The position numbers and the translations under genes are program-made. Under the pieces are notes generated by a model. It was not told the DNA's origin, ran no database searches, and was given only the letters and a program-made list of their open reading frames with translations. A stretch of 64,000 bases of DNA from a bacterium (GTDB lineage: Bacteria > Patescibacteriota > Minisyncoccia > Phycocordibacterales > UBA918). The number at the start of each line of letters is the position of its first letter. Position 1 is the stretch's first letter. Below are positions 24,180 to 31,969 of the stretch, in pieces. The stretch covers positions 1 through 64,000 of the forward strand of contig PAMC01000016.1 in the NCBI GenBank assembly GCA_002710785.1, read 5' to 3'.

Positions 24180-25394
24180 CTAACTGTTTAAGATCAAGTT
24201 ACGCACTTTTTTCGTATAGTCGACTATCGTCCAAAGGTTATGCAAGCTAGCCAGGTGGGGGCCGAGCATTTCTTTGGCTTTAAAAAGGTGGGCCAGGTAG
24301 GCTTTGGTGTAGGTGTAGCCAATTGGGCTCTCGCTGTTGTCGAGCGAAGTGAAGTCACGTTGGTACTGGCTGTTGATGAGATTCAGTTTGGTGAACTTTG
24401 GTAAACCAAATTCGTCGACTTCTCCAGTGTTGTGGTAAATCGTACCGGTACGCGCCAAGCGCGTTGGTGCCACACAATCGAAGGTGTCGCAGCCATTAAG
24501 TACGCCGTGCAAAATATCTTCGGGTTCGCCGATGCCGAGTAAGTGGCGGGGTTTATTCTCTGGCAAAATCTCATTCACAACCTTAAGAGACTCGCCTAAG
24601 TCCTCCTTACTAAAGCTGCCGCCGATACCAAAACCATCGAAGTCCATGGCAGCGAGCGTTTTGGCGCTCTCCTGGCGCAGATCAAGGTGGCGACCACCCT
24701 GCACAACACCGTAAATACCTTGCGTCTTAAGCGCTTCATAGTTTTGCTTATGCGCTAAGATGCTGCGTTTGGCCCAACGGTGGGTGCGGTGCATGGCTTC
24801 GATCTGGTACTCCTTCTCGGCGGTGGGGCTGGTACATTCATCAAACGCAATAATTATGTCGGCGCCAATGTTATGTTGGATCTCAATTGAGCGCTCAGGA
24901 GTAAAGCGGTGCATCGAGCCATCAATGTGTGAGGTAAACGTTACTCCTTCCTCGTCGATAACACATAGTTTCCCGTGCTGAGTCGCAAGCTCTTTGCTGT
25001 AGACGTTGAGGCCAGCGTTTTCGTCTGAGCTCTCTCCTTTAGCAAACTTAGTAACCCCCTTACCAAAGGCTGCGCCAAGGCTAAAGACCTGAAAGCCGCC
25101 GCTATCGGTCATGGTGGGTTTATCCCAACGCATCATGTGGTTGAGGCCGCCCATCTCTTTTACGAGCTGATCGCCTGGCTGCAAAAACAGGTGGTACGTG
25201 TTGGCGAGCGCCACTTGGTTGCCCACGTAGCGCTCCATATCCTCAGGCTTAACGCTCTTAACGGTACCTTTCGTACCCACCACCACGAAAGCCGGTGTCT
25301 CGATGTTGCCGTGGGGGGTAGAAATAACACCAGCCCGGCCTAATGTTCCTGATTTATTTTGTTCAACTTTAAAACTTACTGGAGCATTACTCAT
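24180..25394 (-). CDS. tgt: tRNA-guanine transglycosylase, zinc ligands replaced
   Basis: The 404-residue enzyme exchanges guanine at the wobble position of GUN anticodons for a queuine-type base. The barrel motifs are present: TMTDSGGFQVFSLG (general acid Asp), the FDECTSP loop, GIGGSFSKED and, near the nucleophile Asp, DTFDCVAPTRLARTG. The zinc-binding C-x-C-x2-C that follows in nearly all bacterial Tgt is replaced by SESPIGYTYTKAYLAH; only the later His (SLHNLW) remains. I take the ATG at 25394, since the 14 upstream in-frame codons are not family-like. No queuosine synthesis gene is in the window, so the base would be imported or salvaged. Confidence 0.9.
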   Translation of the reverse strand: MSNAPVSFKVEQNKSGTLGRAGVISTPHGNIETPAFVVVGTKGTVKSVKPEDMERYVGNQVALANTYHLFLQPGDQLVKEMGGLNHMMRWDKPTMTDSGGFQVFSLGAAFGKGVTKFAKGESSDENAGLNVYSKELATQHGKLCVIDEEGVTFTSHIDGSMHRFTPERSIEIQHNIGADIIIAFDECTSPTAEKEYQIEAMHRTHRWAKRSILAHKQNYEALKTQGIYGVVQGGRHLDLRQESAKTLAAMDFDGFGIGGSFSKEDLGESLKVVNEILPENKPRHLLGIGEPEDILHGVLNGCDTFDCVAPTRLARTGTIYHNTGEVDEFGLPKFTKLNLINSQYQRDFTSLDNSESPIGYTYTKAYLAHLFKAKEMLGPHLASLHNLWTIVDYTKKVRNLILNS

Positions 25395-25450
25395 GGTGAG
25401 TGATTGGAGAAATTGTATAGGATGCAAGGTAAACAAGGATTTCTAAATGA

Positions 25451-25469
25451 GCCGTATTAGTTATACGGC
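25451..25469 (-). terminator. Hairpin after the FKBP gene
   Basis: GCCGTAT and ATACGGC pair with a five-base loop about 40 bases past the FKBP stop. The following T content is low, so it may be a terminator or a processing stem. Confidence 0.45.
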
Positions 25470-25510
25470 GAATACAGAAATACGTAGTTCAATGAAGTAG
25501 ATGATGCGAT

Positions 25511-26035
25511 TTATTCAATCGCTAGTAGTTCGATTGCAAAGACAAGCGTGCTGTTTGCCGGAATCGGACCACCGCCGGCACTGCCGTAGCCTAGCTCAGG
25601 CGGGATAACCAGCACACGCTGGCCGCCGACCTGCATACCAATCAGGCCCTGATCCCAGCCTTCGATAACACGCCCTTTGCCAACTTCGACGGTAAACGGC
25701 GTGCCGCGGAGGTACGAGTTGTCAAACGGAGTACCATCAGTGAGAGTGCCAATGTAGTGTACGGTCACCGTATCACCCTCTGCGACCAATTCACCAGTGC
25801 CAATAACCACATCGTCAATAACCAGTCGCTCAACACCGCCATCACCAACACCTGCCTCAAGGAGTGCCTCAGTCAAGGCGTCGCGATCAGAACCAGCTAC
25901 CACGGCGGTGCTGGCTTCGCTACCTAGGCCGCTAATCGCTTGGTTTGTAGCGTCTAGATTGACGAGCCACAGTACAATTGCCATCAGCGCTACGCTGCTG
26001 GCAATTCCTACGGTTTCAAAGGTTGATAGTTTCAT
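25511..26035 (-). CDS. FKBP-type peptidyl-prolyl isomerase, membrane-anchored
   Basis: The 174-residue protein has an N-terminal membrane anchor (about residues 8-26, VGIASSVALMAIVLWLVNL), a Ser/Ala linker and a C-terminal FKBP domain (about 70-174). The domain shows VTVHYIGTLTDGTPFDNSY, PFTVEVGKGRVIEGWDQGL, the IPPELGYGSAGGGPIPANST loop, and the closing LVFAIELLAIE, with the aromatic active-site residues kept. It would assist folding of exported proteins outside the membrane, which fits the many secreted proteins encoded nearby. The in-frame region upstream of ATG 26035 is rejected as translated because it overlaps the end of the phosphoesterase gene. Confidence 0.9.
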   Translation of the reverse strand: MKLSTFETVGIASSVALMAIVLWLVNLDATNQAISGLGSEASTAVVAGSDRDALTEALLEAGVGDGGVERLVIDDVVIGTGELVAEGDTVTVHYIGTLTDGTPFDNSYLRGTPFTVEVGKGRVIEGWDQGLIGMQVGGQRVLVIPPELGYGSAGGGPIPANSTLVFAIELLAIE

Positions 26036-26081
26036 ATCTGGATTTTCTTTTTGTGCTGGACATACTAAACAAAATATGGCG

Positions 26082-27107
26082 CTATTGCAAGGGTACGAAC
26101 CCTGCCTCAATGTTTGCTTGCAGTGCGGTATCACTTACCTCAGCTAAGAGTTGTAGCTGTCGCTCGCGCTGCTCACCAGAGAGCAGCTGAGGTTGGTGTG
26201 GGGAGGCTACACTCGTAATTGGATATAGGGCTACCCCGTAAGCTTTCCCTTGCCTGCCAAAACCAACCATAAGGCCACGTTGTACCTCCTCGCTAAAATA
26301 TTGATCGAAGACCGTGTTGCCTAGCGAGTAAAATACTAGGGTGTCGTCAACCCGCTCGATTGGTTGAACGACGTGCGGGTGATGCCCAATTACTACGTCG
26401 ACTCCCGTTTTGGCAAAAACACTAACTAATTGCTGTTGGATCGCGTCAGGTAGAAGCTCATACTCGGTGCCCCAGTGAATATTGACGATGCTATAGTCGG
26501 CCGTGGAAACTGCGTTAGTGAGAACAGCTTGCAGAACATCAAGATCAGCACTAACACCTACGGTATTTAAGCTGATGATAGCTACTGTCTCATTACCCAG
26601 AGAGACGTACTCGGTAGCGGTTTTATCGACCTGTTGTGGGTGCCCCAACGGGGTGATTCCGGCCCCTTCTAACGCTTGCTGCGTATGGGCAAAACCCTCT
26701 AAACCAAAGTCATAACTATGATTGTTCGCAATCGAAGCGTAGGTAACGTTGTAAGAAGCAATAGTAGGTAAAGCACTGGTGGCAACAGAAAACTGAAATT
26801 GGTAGTCAGGCGTCGGTACGTGTCGTTTAGGAATGGCTGATTCAAAATTTATTACCACACTCTCATACGAGCTGAACAGCTCTCCAAGATGATCAAACGG
26901 ATGAGCTTGCGGATTCCGCTGCTGCCAACGCTCCACAGCGCGCCCAAAGAACACATCGCCAGTAAACAATAGGTGTTGCTCGGCGGTGTTTGCGCCACTA
27001 AATATTCCCCAGGTGGTGTAAAAATCAGGCAACGAAATAGTTCGCGCTAGTAAAATCGCCGCCAGCAGCCCAAACGTAATCAACCCTAAGCCGAGCACTG
27101 CTCGCAT
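26082..27107 (-). CDS. CapA/PGA_cap-type metallophosphoesterase, membrane-anchored
   Basis: The 341-residue protein belongs to the family named after the poly-gamma-glutamate/capsule protein CapA. After an N-terminal membrane helix (about 4-22) come the metal-binding motifs of the calcineurin-like fold: LLFTGDVFFGR, VVINFESAIP, SIANNHSYDFG, NIHWGTEYE and VIGHHPHVVQP, then FYSLGNTVFDQ. In Bacillus the family takes part in making or anchoring poly-gamma-glutamate; here no synthetase genes CapB/C are near, so a polymer-processing or cell-envelope role is the most one can say. It ends 46 bases before the FKBP start. Confidence 0.85.
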   Translation of the reverse strand: MRAVLGLGLITFGLLAAILLARTISLPDFYTTWGIFSGANTAEQHLLFTGDVFFGRAVERWQQRNPQAHPFDHLGELFSSYESVVINFESAIPKRHVPTPDYQFQFSVATSALPTIASYNVTYASIANNHSYDFGLEGFAHTQQALEGAGITPLGHPQQVDKTATEYVSLGNETVAIISLNTVGVSADLDVLQAVLTNAVSTADYSIVNIHWGTEYELLPDAIQQQLVSVFAKTGVDVVIGHHPHVVQPIERVDDTLVFYSLGNTVFDQYFSEEVQRGLMVGFGRQGKAYGVALYPITSVASPHQPQLLSGEQRERQLQLLAEVSDTALQANIEAGFVPLQ

Positions 27108-27110
27108 AGT

Positions 27111-27509
27111 TTAACCGGAGTAGAAGATACCCATCTTGAGGTACCACATAGCCGTCATCACAAACACAAATGAGAGCGAGAGTGCAACTACCGTCATAGT
27201 CATAACTGAACTGGTGGCGACACGATTGCTCCGCTGGCGCTCCTCGGGTGGCTTAATGTCTACCTCTATCCCCAGTAGCGCAGAAATTGTTTCTGGCTGG
27301 AGACGTTCGTCGGAGTGAAAGACTTTATGAAGCGAATCGACGTGTGTTTCGTGCGTAGCTGGGTCTTCACGCAGCACCATAAGCGCAGTATCGATATCGT
27401 CCTCGTGCCACTTGGCACTAAATAAAACCTCTTTGATCTGCTCGTCGGGTGCTGTTGGGTGGACCCCATTCGCGCGCAAGTATCGTTCTACGACATCTTT
27501 TTTGATCAT
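27111..27509 (-). CDS. Small tail-anchored protein of unknown function
   Basis: This 132-residue protein has a soluble, helical N-terminal part (about 1-90: VVERYLRANGVHPTAPDEQI, EVLFSAKWHEDDIDTALMVL) and a C-terminal membrane helix (about 102-125). The N-terminal part has two helix-turn segments reminiscent of UBA-like or similar small helical domains, but no family is recognised. Its ATG overlaps the stop of the AI-2E-type permease gene by four bases (ATGA), so translation is probably coupled, and it precedes the CapA-type gene by a few bases. Confidence 0.7.
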   Translation of the reverse strand: MIKKDVVERYLRANGVHPTAPDEQIKEVLFSAKWHEDDIDTALMVLREDPATHETHVDSLHKVFHSDERLQPETISALLGIEVDIKPPEERQRSNRVATSSVMTMTVVALSLSFVFVMTAMWYLKMGIFYSG

Positions 27510-28558
27510 ACGGTTACTGTTTCGTCATCGGAGGGAGAGGTGTCTTCTGCGATGTGAGTCGCGTACAGTTCGAGAAGTACCAAAAAGAGACTGACTGCAA
27601 CTGGACCAACCACAAAACCAATTGGCCCAAATAGTGATACGCCCCCGAGTACCGCTAAGAGCACTAGGTACGGGTGTAAGTTGTTGCCGCGACCAATGAG
27701 GTATGGGCCGAGCAAGTTGTCGATCACTCCCACTGCTGTCATACCCCAAACTGAAAGCCCAACAGCAAAGAGGTACTGTCCAGTAATAATGAGGTACACA
27801 ACTGCCGGAATGAGCACAATTGAGGTGCCGACACTTGGAATCAGCGCACCAAAGGCCGCAATTACTCCCCACAATACAAATCGCTCAAAGCCAAAGAGCC
27901 AGAGCCCGAAGGCAGTTAAGCTACCTTGAATGAGCGCAATAAGCACGGTGCCGGTGGCAACGGAGCGAACCGCCCTTCCGAGACGACGGAGAATAAGCTC
28001 GTCTTCGTCGTCGGGTAAGGGGCTGATTTTAACGAGTCTGCGGGTAAAGGCTGGCCCGTCACGAAATAGGTAAAACGTACCGATAATGGCGATGAAGATC
28101 GAGAAGATGGTTGAGGCGGTACCGGCAAAGATAGCACCAACATTGCTGGTGATCCACGATGTCGCCTGTTTAACCGAATCGACTAAATTGAAGTCGAAAC
28201 CTGGTGCGTACTCGTACACCATCGACTCTATACCAGCAATACGCTGCTCGAGCTCTGCACCGTTGGTGTTGACCTGGTTGTAGACAGCCAACGCCTCATT
28301 AACCAACGTCGAGAACAGCGCCGTGAGCGGCATAATAATTATGACGAGCACCATAATAGTAGTGACCAGAGCCCCGAGCGTTTCGTTTTGCCTTGGCATC
28401 CGGCGCGTAATCCGCTCATACAGCGGGTAACAGATTGTGACAATAATGGCGGCCAGTGCCAGCGCGGAGACAAATGGCGAAAGCATCACCCATACGATGT
28501 AGCCAACGACTGCCATTAAGCCAAAGAAAAACACGTACTCTACGATACGATTAGTCAT
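27506..28558 (-). CDS. AI-2E family transporter
   Basis: The 350-residue polytopic protein matches the AI-2E/PerM family: paired N-terminal helices, a long amphipathic middle (about 85-150), a cytoplasmic loop with FYLFRDGPAFTRR, then a helix block with the hallmark LWGVIAAFGALIPSVGTSIVLIPA-type region, IDNLLGPYLIGRGNNLHPYLVLLAVLGG and LFGPIGFVVGPV. Members of the family export autoinducer-2, act as ion/proton antiporters, or are unknown; here no AI-2 synthase is visible. Two adjacent ATGs (28561, 28558) lie directly behind a TATAAA; I use the second. Confidence 0.88.
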   Translation of the reverse strand: MTNRIVEYVFFFGLMAVVGYIVWVMLSPFVSALALAAIIVTICYPLYERITRRMPRQNETLGALVTTIMVLVIIIMPLTALFSTLVNEALAVYNQVNTNGAELEQRIAGIESMVYEYAPGFDFNLVDSVKQATSWITSNVGAIFAGTASTIFSIFIAIIGTFYLFRDGPAFTRRLVKISPLPDDEDELILRRLGRAVRSVATGTVLIALIQGSLTAFGLWLFGFERFVLWGVIAAFGALIPSVGTSIVLIPAVVYLIITGQYLFAVGLSVWGMTAVGVIDNLLGPYLIGRGNNLHPYLVLLAVLGGVSLFGPIGFVVGPVAVSLFLVLLELYATHIAEDTSPSDDETVTV

Positions 28559-28639
28559 CATATCCTTTATAGTAGCATCAAATGCCAAGCGGTGCGTGAC
28601 GTGTCGCTGCTGCGAATGGGGGCAGCGCAACGGGCCCTA

Positions 28640-29200
28640 CTAGCCCTCGTTTGCAAGTGCTGCCAGCAGCGCCTTAAGCTCCTCTTCACCGATCGGTCGG
28701 CGAATGTGCTCGCGCACCACTCCAGCACTATTCATAATGATGGTTTCTGGCATCGTACGACCTTCATAATTTCTATACCAGTAATCTGCCGGATCTTTGA
28801 GTACGACTAGGTCACTTTGCAGCAACTCGGGTGTTACGATCTTGAGATACTGCTGTATCGTGCCTGGATTTTCGCCCCGATTAACGGCAACAAACTGAGT
28901 GTCTGATGATGATAAAAGTGCTGCCAATGCGTGTAACGTTTGTAGTTGCACCGCACAATCTGGGCACCAGCTAGCCCAGCTGGTGACGACAAACCATTCT
29001 GCAGTTTGCTCAGTAAAGCGAAATGGTTGCTCATTGAGTGTTAGATATGTGTACGAGAAGTGTGCTTCTGCTTCTGCCGAGCGCTCTTCTGCTATTGAAT
29101 CTGGTCGCTGTTGTTGCAGGATGAATATTGTCACCACGCCAATAATGAGGATCGACCCGATTATTAACAACGTTGTTTTTGAATCTCGCTCTATGGTCAT
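28640..29200 (-). CDS. TlpA/ResA-like membrane-anchored thioredoxin
   Basis: The 186-residue protein has an N-terminal membrane helix (about 10-30, LLIIGSILIIGVVTIFIL), a short linker and a thioredoxin domain with the CXXC active site in SWASWCPDCAVQLQTL. The cis-proline motif is RTMPETIIMN. Such proteins reduce or shuffle disulfides outside the membrane. In a window with many secreted, Cys-containing surface proteins this is a plausible oxidoreductase for them. The first ten in-frame codons of the longer frame are not used because the ATG at 29200 gives a regular signal-anchor. Confidence 0.85.
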   Translation of the reverse strand: MTIERDSKTTLLIIGSILIIGVVTIFILQQQRPDSIAEERSAEAEAHFSYTYLTLNEQPFRFTEQTAEWFVVTSWASWCPDCAVQLQTLHALAALLSSSDTQFVAVNRGENPGTIQQYLKIVTPELLQSDLVVLKDPADYWYRNYEGRTMPETIIMNSAGVVREHIRRPIGEEELKALLAALANEG

Positions 29201-29213
29201 ACTTGTGACAGAT

Positions 29214-29333
29214 TTACAACGGCTGTTCAACTTGCTGTAACTGAGATTGACGCTCCAAGTAGGTAAACGTCACCATACCAACAAGGAGGGTTAGGAAGAA
29301 TAACGCAAGTAAAATTAGTACTGAACGATCCAT
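29214..29333 (-). CDS. 39-residue single-pass membrane microprotein
   Basis: An ATG at 29331-29333 opens a 39-codon frame. It encodes MDRSVLILLALFFLTLLVG and then MVTFTYLERQ, a compact membrane helix of about 22 residues with a short polar, Gln-rich C-terminal tail (SQLQQVEQPL). The frame lies 17 bases after the stop of the LytR_C-type protein gene and 13 bases before the TlpA-like start, filling the gap exactly, which favours a real gene. Function is unknown; it could be a small accessory subunit or regulator of its neighbours. Confidence 0.5.
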   Translation of the reverse strand: MDRSVLILLALFFLTLLVGMVTFTYLERQSQLQQVEQPL

Positions 29334-29350
29334 AGAGCAATGGTACCACG

Positions 29351-30994
29351 CTACTCTTCGGCCAGGTACACAACTATGGTCGTGGTGCTCGTAGGAACCG
29401 CCGAGAGTAGTGCACCTGGTAGCGCCTCGCTCAGTGCGATCGCTTCGTCTTGAAGATCAGTTGGAAAGAGAACGACACTGTTGGTGCGAATGGTCGCGTC
29501 GGTTGCCAGTGTGGTAATCGGGAACTGATCAATGAGGGCAGCTGCTCGTTCTCCAGCCAAGCCAGGCTGTGGGCTGGCGTTGATAAAGGTGACTGAGTAA
29601 CTAGCATCGTGCTGAAGACGATCGGCCGACATGCCTGGCTGTTGGAAGAAGGCGATCTCTTCAGAGTTATACGTCACTGCTTGAGCATCTAAGCCAATGG
29701 TTGCCTGATACGCATGATTGCTGGTTGCGGCCTGTGAGCGGACAAAGAGCCAGAGTATGAGCAGTAGTACGACTGCGCCAGCCACCGCAACAAGATGCGC
29801 GCGGGGTGACATAAGCCGCCAGAGGGCACGAGCCTCGCGATACAAGAGCGCGCAAACTTCTCGCGCGTGCGAAAACGTGATTTGTATACGCTGCAGCCAA
29901 TCACTTTTAGTTGGTGTATCAGCTGTAGTTTGTTTGAGGTCAAGATCTGACGACTGGCGGATTAGTTCGTTTTTTACTTGGGTTGGTTGTGACTCAGAGA
30001 GACTCTTTAATGAAGTAACACCCGCCTGACGAAGCAGCCGACGGATGTACCACCGACTAACAGTGGCAATGAAGAGTATGATGCCGAGGACAATCGCAAT
30101 AACGGTAAGTAGTGGCTTCACGGGAATAACCCAGAAGCTTGTCTTGGCTGAAACAAACTGTTTGGCTTCACTACCGTAGGTAAGTGTTGCCGCAGCAGTG
30201 TAACGGCCAATATCGAACAAAGAGGGTTCGCGTTGCCAAGAGAAGTCGTAGGTCCGAATCATGCCTGGGAGCGCGTTACCAAAACTAGTATTGATATTAA
30301 CCGGGATGGAGCCGCGTTCAGCGCCCCACATGTTACGAATAAGAATTTCACCAACTGGCCGAACATGCACGTTACCCGTGTTCTCGAACCGTAGCGCCAG
30401 CTCGGTACGCGGTTCGGTACTGTACGAGTTGCTGGCGGTGAAGCTACGTAAGAGCGCAGACTCGTACACATCGCCAGCGACACGTACAAACAGTAAACTG
30501 CTAATAACCTGTGCGGTACTAAAGCCTGAACTGGTTTGAGCATCAGGCGGCGCAGTGCTGATCTGAAGTGCGGCAAAATGACTACCTGGTGCAGCAACCT
30601 CAGGCGCAGTGACGACAAAGGCAACTTGCCGACTGGTATTTGGTGGGATGGTAATACTTGGCTCCGGTATATCAATCCAGTTGGCGAGCACTACCTCGTC
30701 TTCCGGCACTTGACTCTTCGGGATAATATTACTCTGACCACGCTCACCCACTGACTCAAAATGGGCTGGTTGCGTGTAAATTGTCAGCGGAAAATCATTG
30801 GTGTTTATAACTTTTACGCTACTTTGCCAAATTTCACCTGGCGCCAGTCCGAGCTCAATGAGAGTTGGGGCTACAGTGATACTCACCCCCTCAGCCTGCT
30901 GAGCGGAAACTGTGGCCGGCAAACACGCGAAAGTGTACGCGAGGGTGGCAACTATGAACAGGCGGAGCTGGTTACGTTTTGAGATTAATGTCAT
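29351..30994 (-). CDS. Secreted beta-sandwich membrane protein with LytR_C-like domain
   Basis: The 547-residue protein begins with a signal peptide (cleavage near TVSAQQAEG). Two Ig-like sandwich domains follow (about 30-290: ISVAPTLIELGLAPGEIW start and SVLFVRVAGDVYES middle), resembling the neighbour at 30972. A membrane helix (about 295-315), a 100-residue charged cytoplasmic region, and a second helix (about 415-432) follow. The C-terminal 120 residues resemble the LytR_C module (SYSVTFINASPQPGLAGERAAAL-type), found next to enzymes attaching glycopolymers to the cell wall. The ATG at 30994 overlaps the neighbour's stop by 23 bases. Known partner is not visible. Confidence 0.72.
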   Translation of the reverse strand: MTLISKRNQLRLFIVATLAYTFACLPATVSAQQAEGVSITVAPTLIELGLAPGEIWQSSVKVINTNDFPLTIYTQPAHFESVGERGQSNIIPKSQVPEDEVVLANWIDIPEPSITIPPNTSRQVAFVVTAPEVAAPGSHFAALQISTAPPDAQTSSGFSTAQVISSLLFVRVAGDVYESALLRSFTASNSYSTEPRTELALRFENTGNVHVRPVGEILIRNMWGAERGSIPVNINTSFGNALPGMIRTYDFSWQREPSLFDIGRYTAAATLTYGSEAKQFVSAKTSFWVIPVKPLLTVIAIVLGIILFIATVSRWYIRRLLRQAGVTSLKSLSESQPTQVKNELIRQSSDLDLKQTTADTPTKSDWLQRIQITFSHAREVCALLYREARALWRLMSPRAHLVAVAGAVVLLLILWLFVRSQAATSNHAYQATIGLDAQAVTYNSEEIAFFQQPGMSADRLQHDASYSVTFINASPQPGLAGERAAALIDQFPITTLATDATIRTNSVVLFPTDLQDEAIALSEALPGALLSAVPTSTTTIVVYLAEE

Positions 30995-31967
30995 GATCTT
31001 CTGCTGGTGATTGCCCCTCGTACACATGCAGCGGCAAGGCAGCGGCCCCATCTGTATGTGCAATCGGTGACCGCAGCCGACGTGCAAGGTACACATAAAA
31101 CAATACAGAGAGGATAACGAGCGCCACTACAAAAGCCAATAGCACCGGCCACGGCAGGTACCAAAATGAATCGCTCATTGAAACAGCTGCCAACTGCTGG
31201 TTTTGGTAATCGACGCGCACAGCTGCAGCGTACGCGCCAAGCCACGGGAGTGCCGGAGTGGCTGTCGCAACACTAAGTACCTCGCCTGGTGCCAATGGTG
31301 CGCCGCCAGGGTTGATCGGTACCGCAGCCACTTCAGCACCTCGTTTGTTAGTGATTATAATCTCTCCTTGTGGCACCACTGTTTTTGTCCCAGGATTACT
31401 AATCCGGTAGGCAATCGCAGGCTGTGTATCGGCCAAGACGAGATTCGTAATATCTAGCGACACCGCACCGTCAGTCTGAATATCTTTCTCCGGAACGGTT
31501 AGCCGTAGAACTACTCCGGGCGCCACTCCCCGCTCAACCGCTTGCTGTGCAGTCGGTCGGTCGATACCTTGCCCGAACCCAAGCAGCGCCCGGTACACAC
31601 CAGACTCAACATCACGCGGAATCGCCAATCGCACTGAAACAATAACCTCCTCCTCAGGTAATAAACGCTGTCCCGCCTGGGTCATGGTGAGCCACTTGGC
31701 GACAACTGTCTCGCCCGACGGGAGAATTTGCTCTTGGGTGCTGGTACCGTCGCGCACTTCGAGTAGGCCATGAACCGACGGGTACACTGTGATTCGGTAC
31801 GGGTAGGTATTTCTCACTGTTATCTCGGCGCTCACAATGTCACCTGGCTGAACGGTTTCCTCGATGGCACGTGGAGAAACGTGGTGAATAGTCTGAGCCG
31901 ACACAGTGTTACCGCTGGCAAAGACAGCGATTGTGAGTAACATGATTATTGTCGGTAGGGCGCGCAT
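30972..31967 (-). CDS. Secreted beta-sandwich protein with C-terminal membrane helix
   Basis: The 331-residue protein has a signal peptide (cleaved near NTVSAQT) and two Ig-like domains (about 30-150 and 155-265), with the first showing AEITVRNTYPYRITVYPSV. A single membrane helix (about 272-296) and a short cytoplasmic tail follow. The arrangement resembles the membrane-anchored sandwich proteins found with bacterial surface adhesins (DUF916/WxL-associated type), but identity is too low by eye to claim the family. It begins two bases after the 2053-residue protein's stop and overlaps the next gene, so it is part of the surface operon. Confidence 0.7.
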   Translation of the reverse strand: MRALPTIIMLLTIAVFASGNTVSAQTIHHVSPRAIEETVQPGDIVSAEITVRNTYPYRITVYPSVHGLLEVRDGTSTQEQILPSGETVVAKWLTMTQAGQRLLPEEEVIVSVRLAIPRDVESGVYRALLGFGQGIDRPTAQQAVERGVAPGVVLRLTVPEKDIQTDGAVSLDITNLVLADTQPAIAYRISNPGTKTVVPQGEIIITNKRGAEVAAVPINPGGAPLAPGEVLSVATATPALPWLGAYAAAVRVDYQNQQLAAVSMSDSFWYLPWPVLLAFVVALVILSVLFYVYLARRLRSPIAHTDGAAALPLHVYEGQSPAEDHDINLKT

Positions 31968-31969
31968 AA

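Noticed and set aside
27506..28558. Alternative genetic code with TGA as Gly
   Set aside because: TGA works as a stop here and at 40681-40683 in tight operon overlaps, and no gene needs read-through, so the standard code holds.
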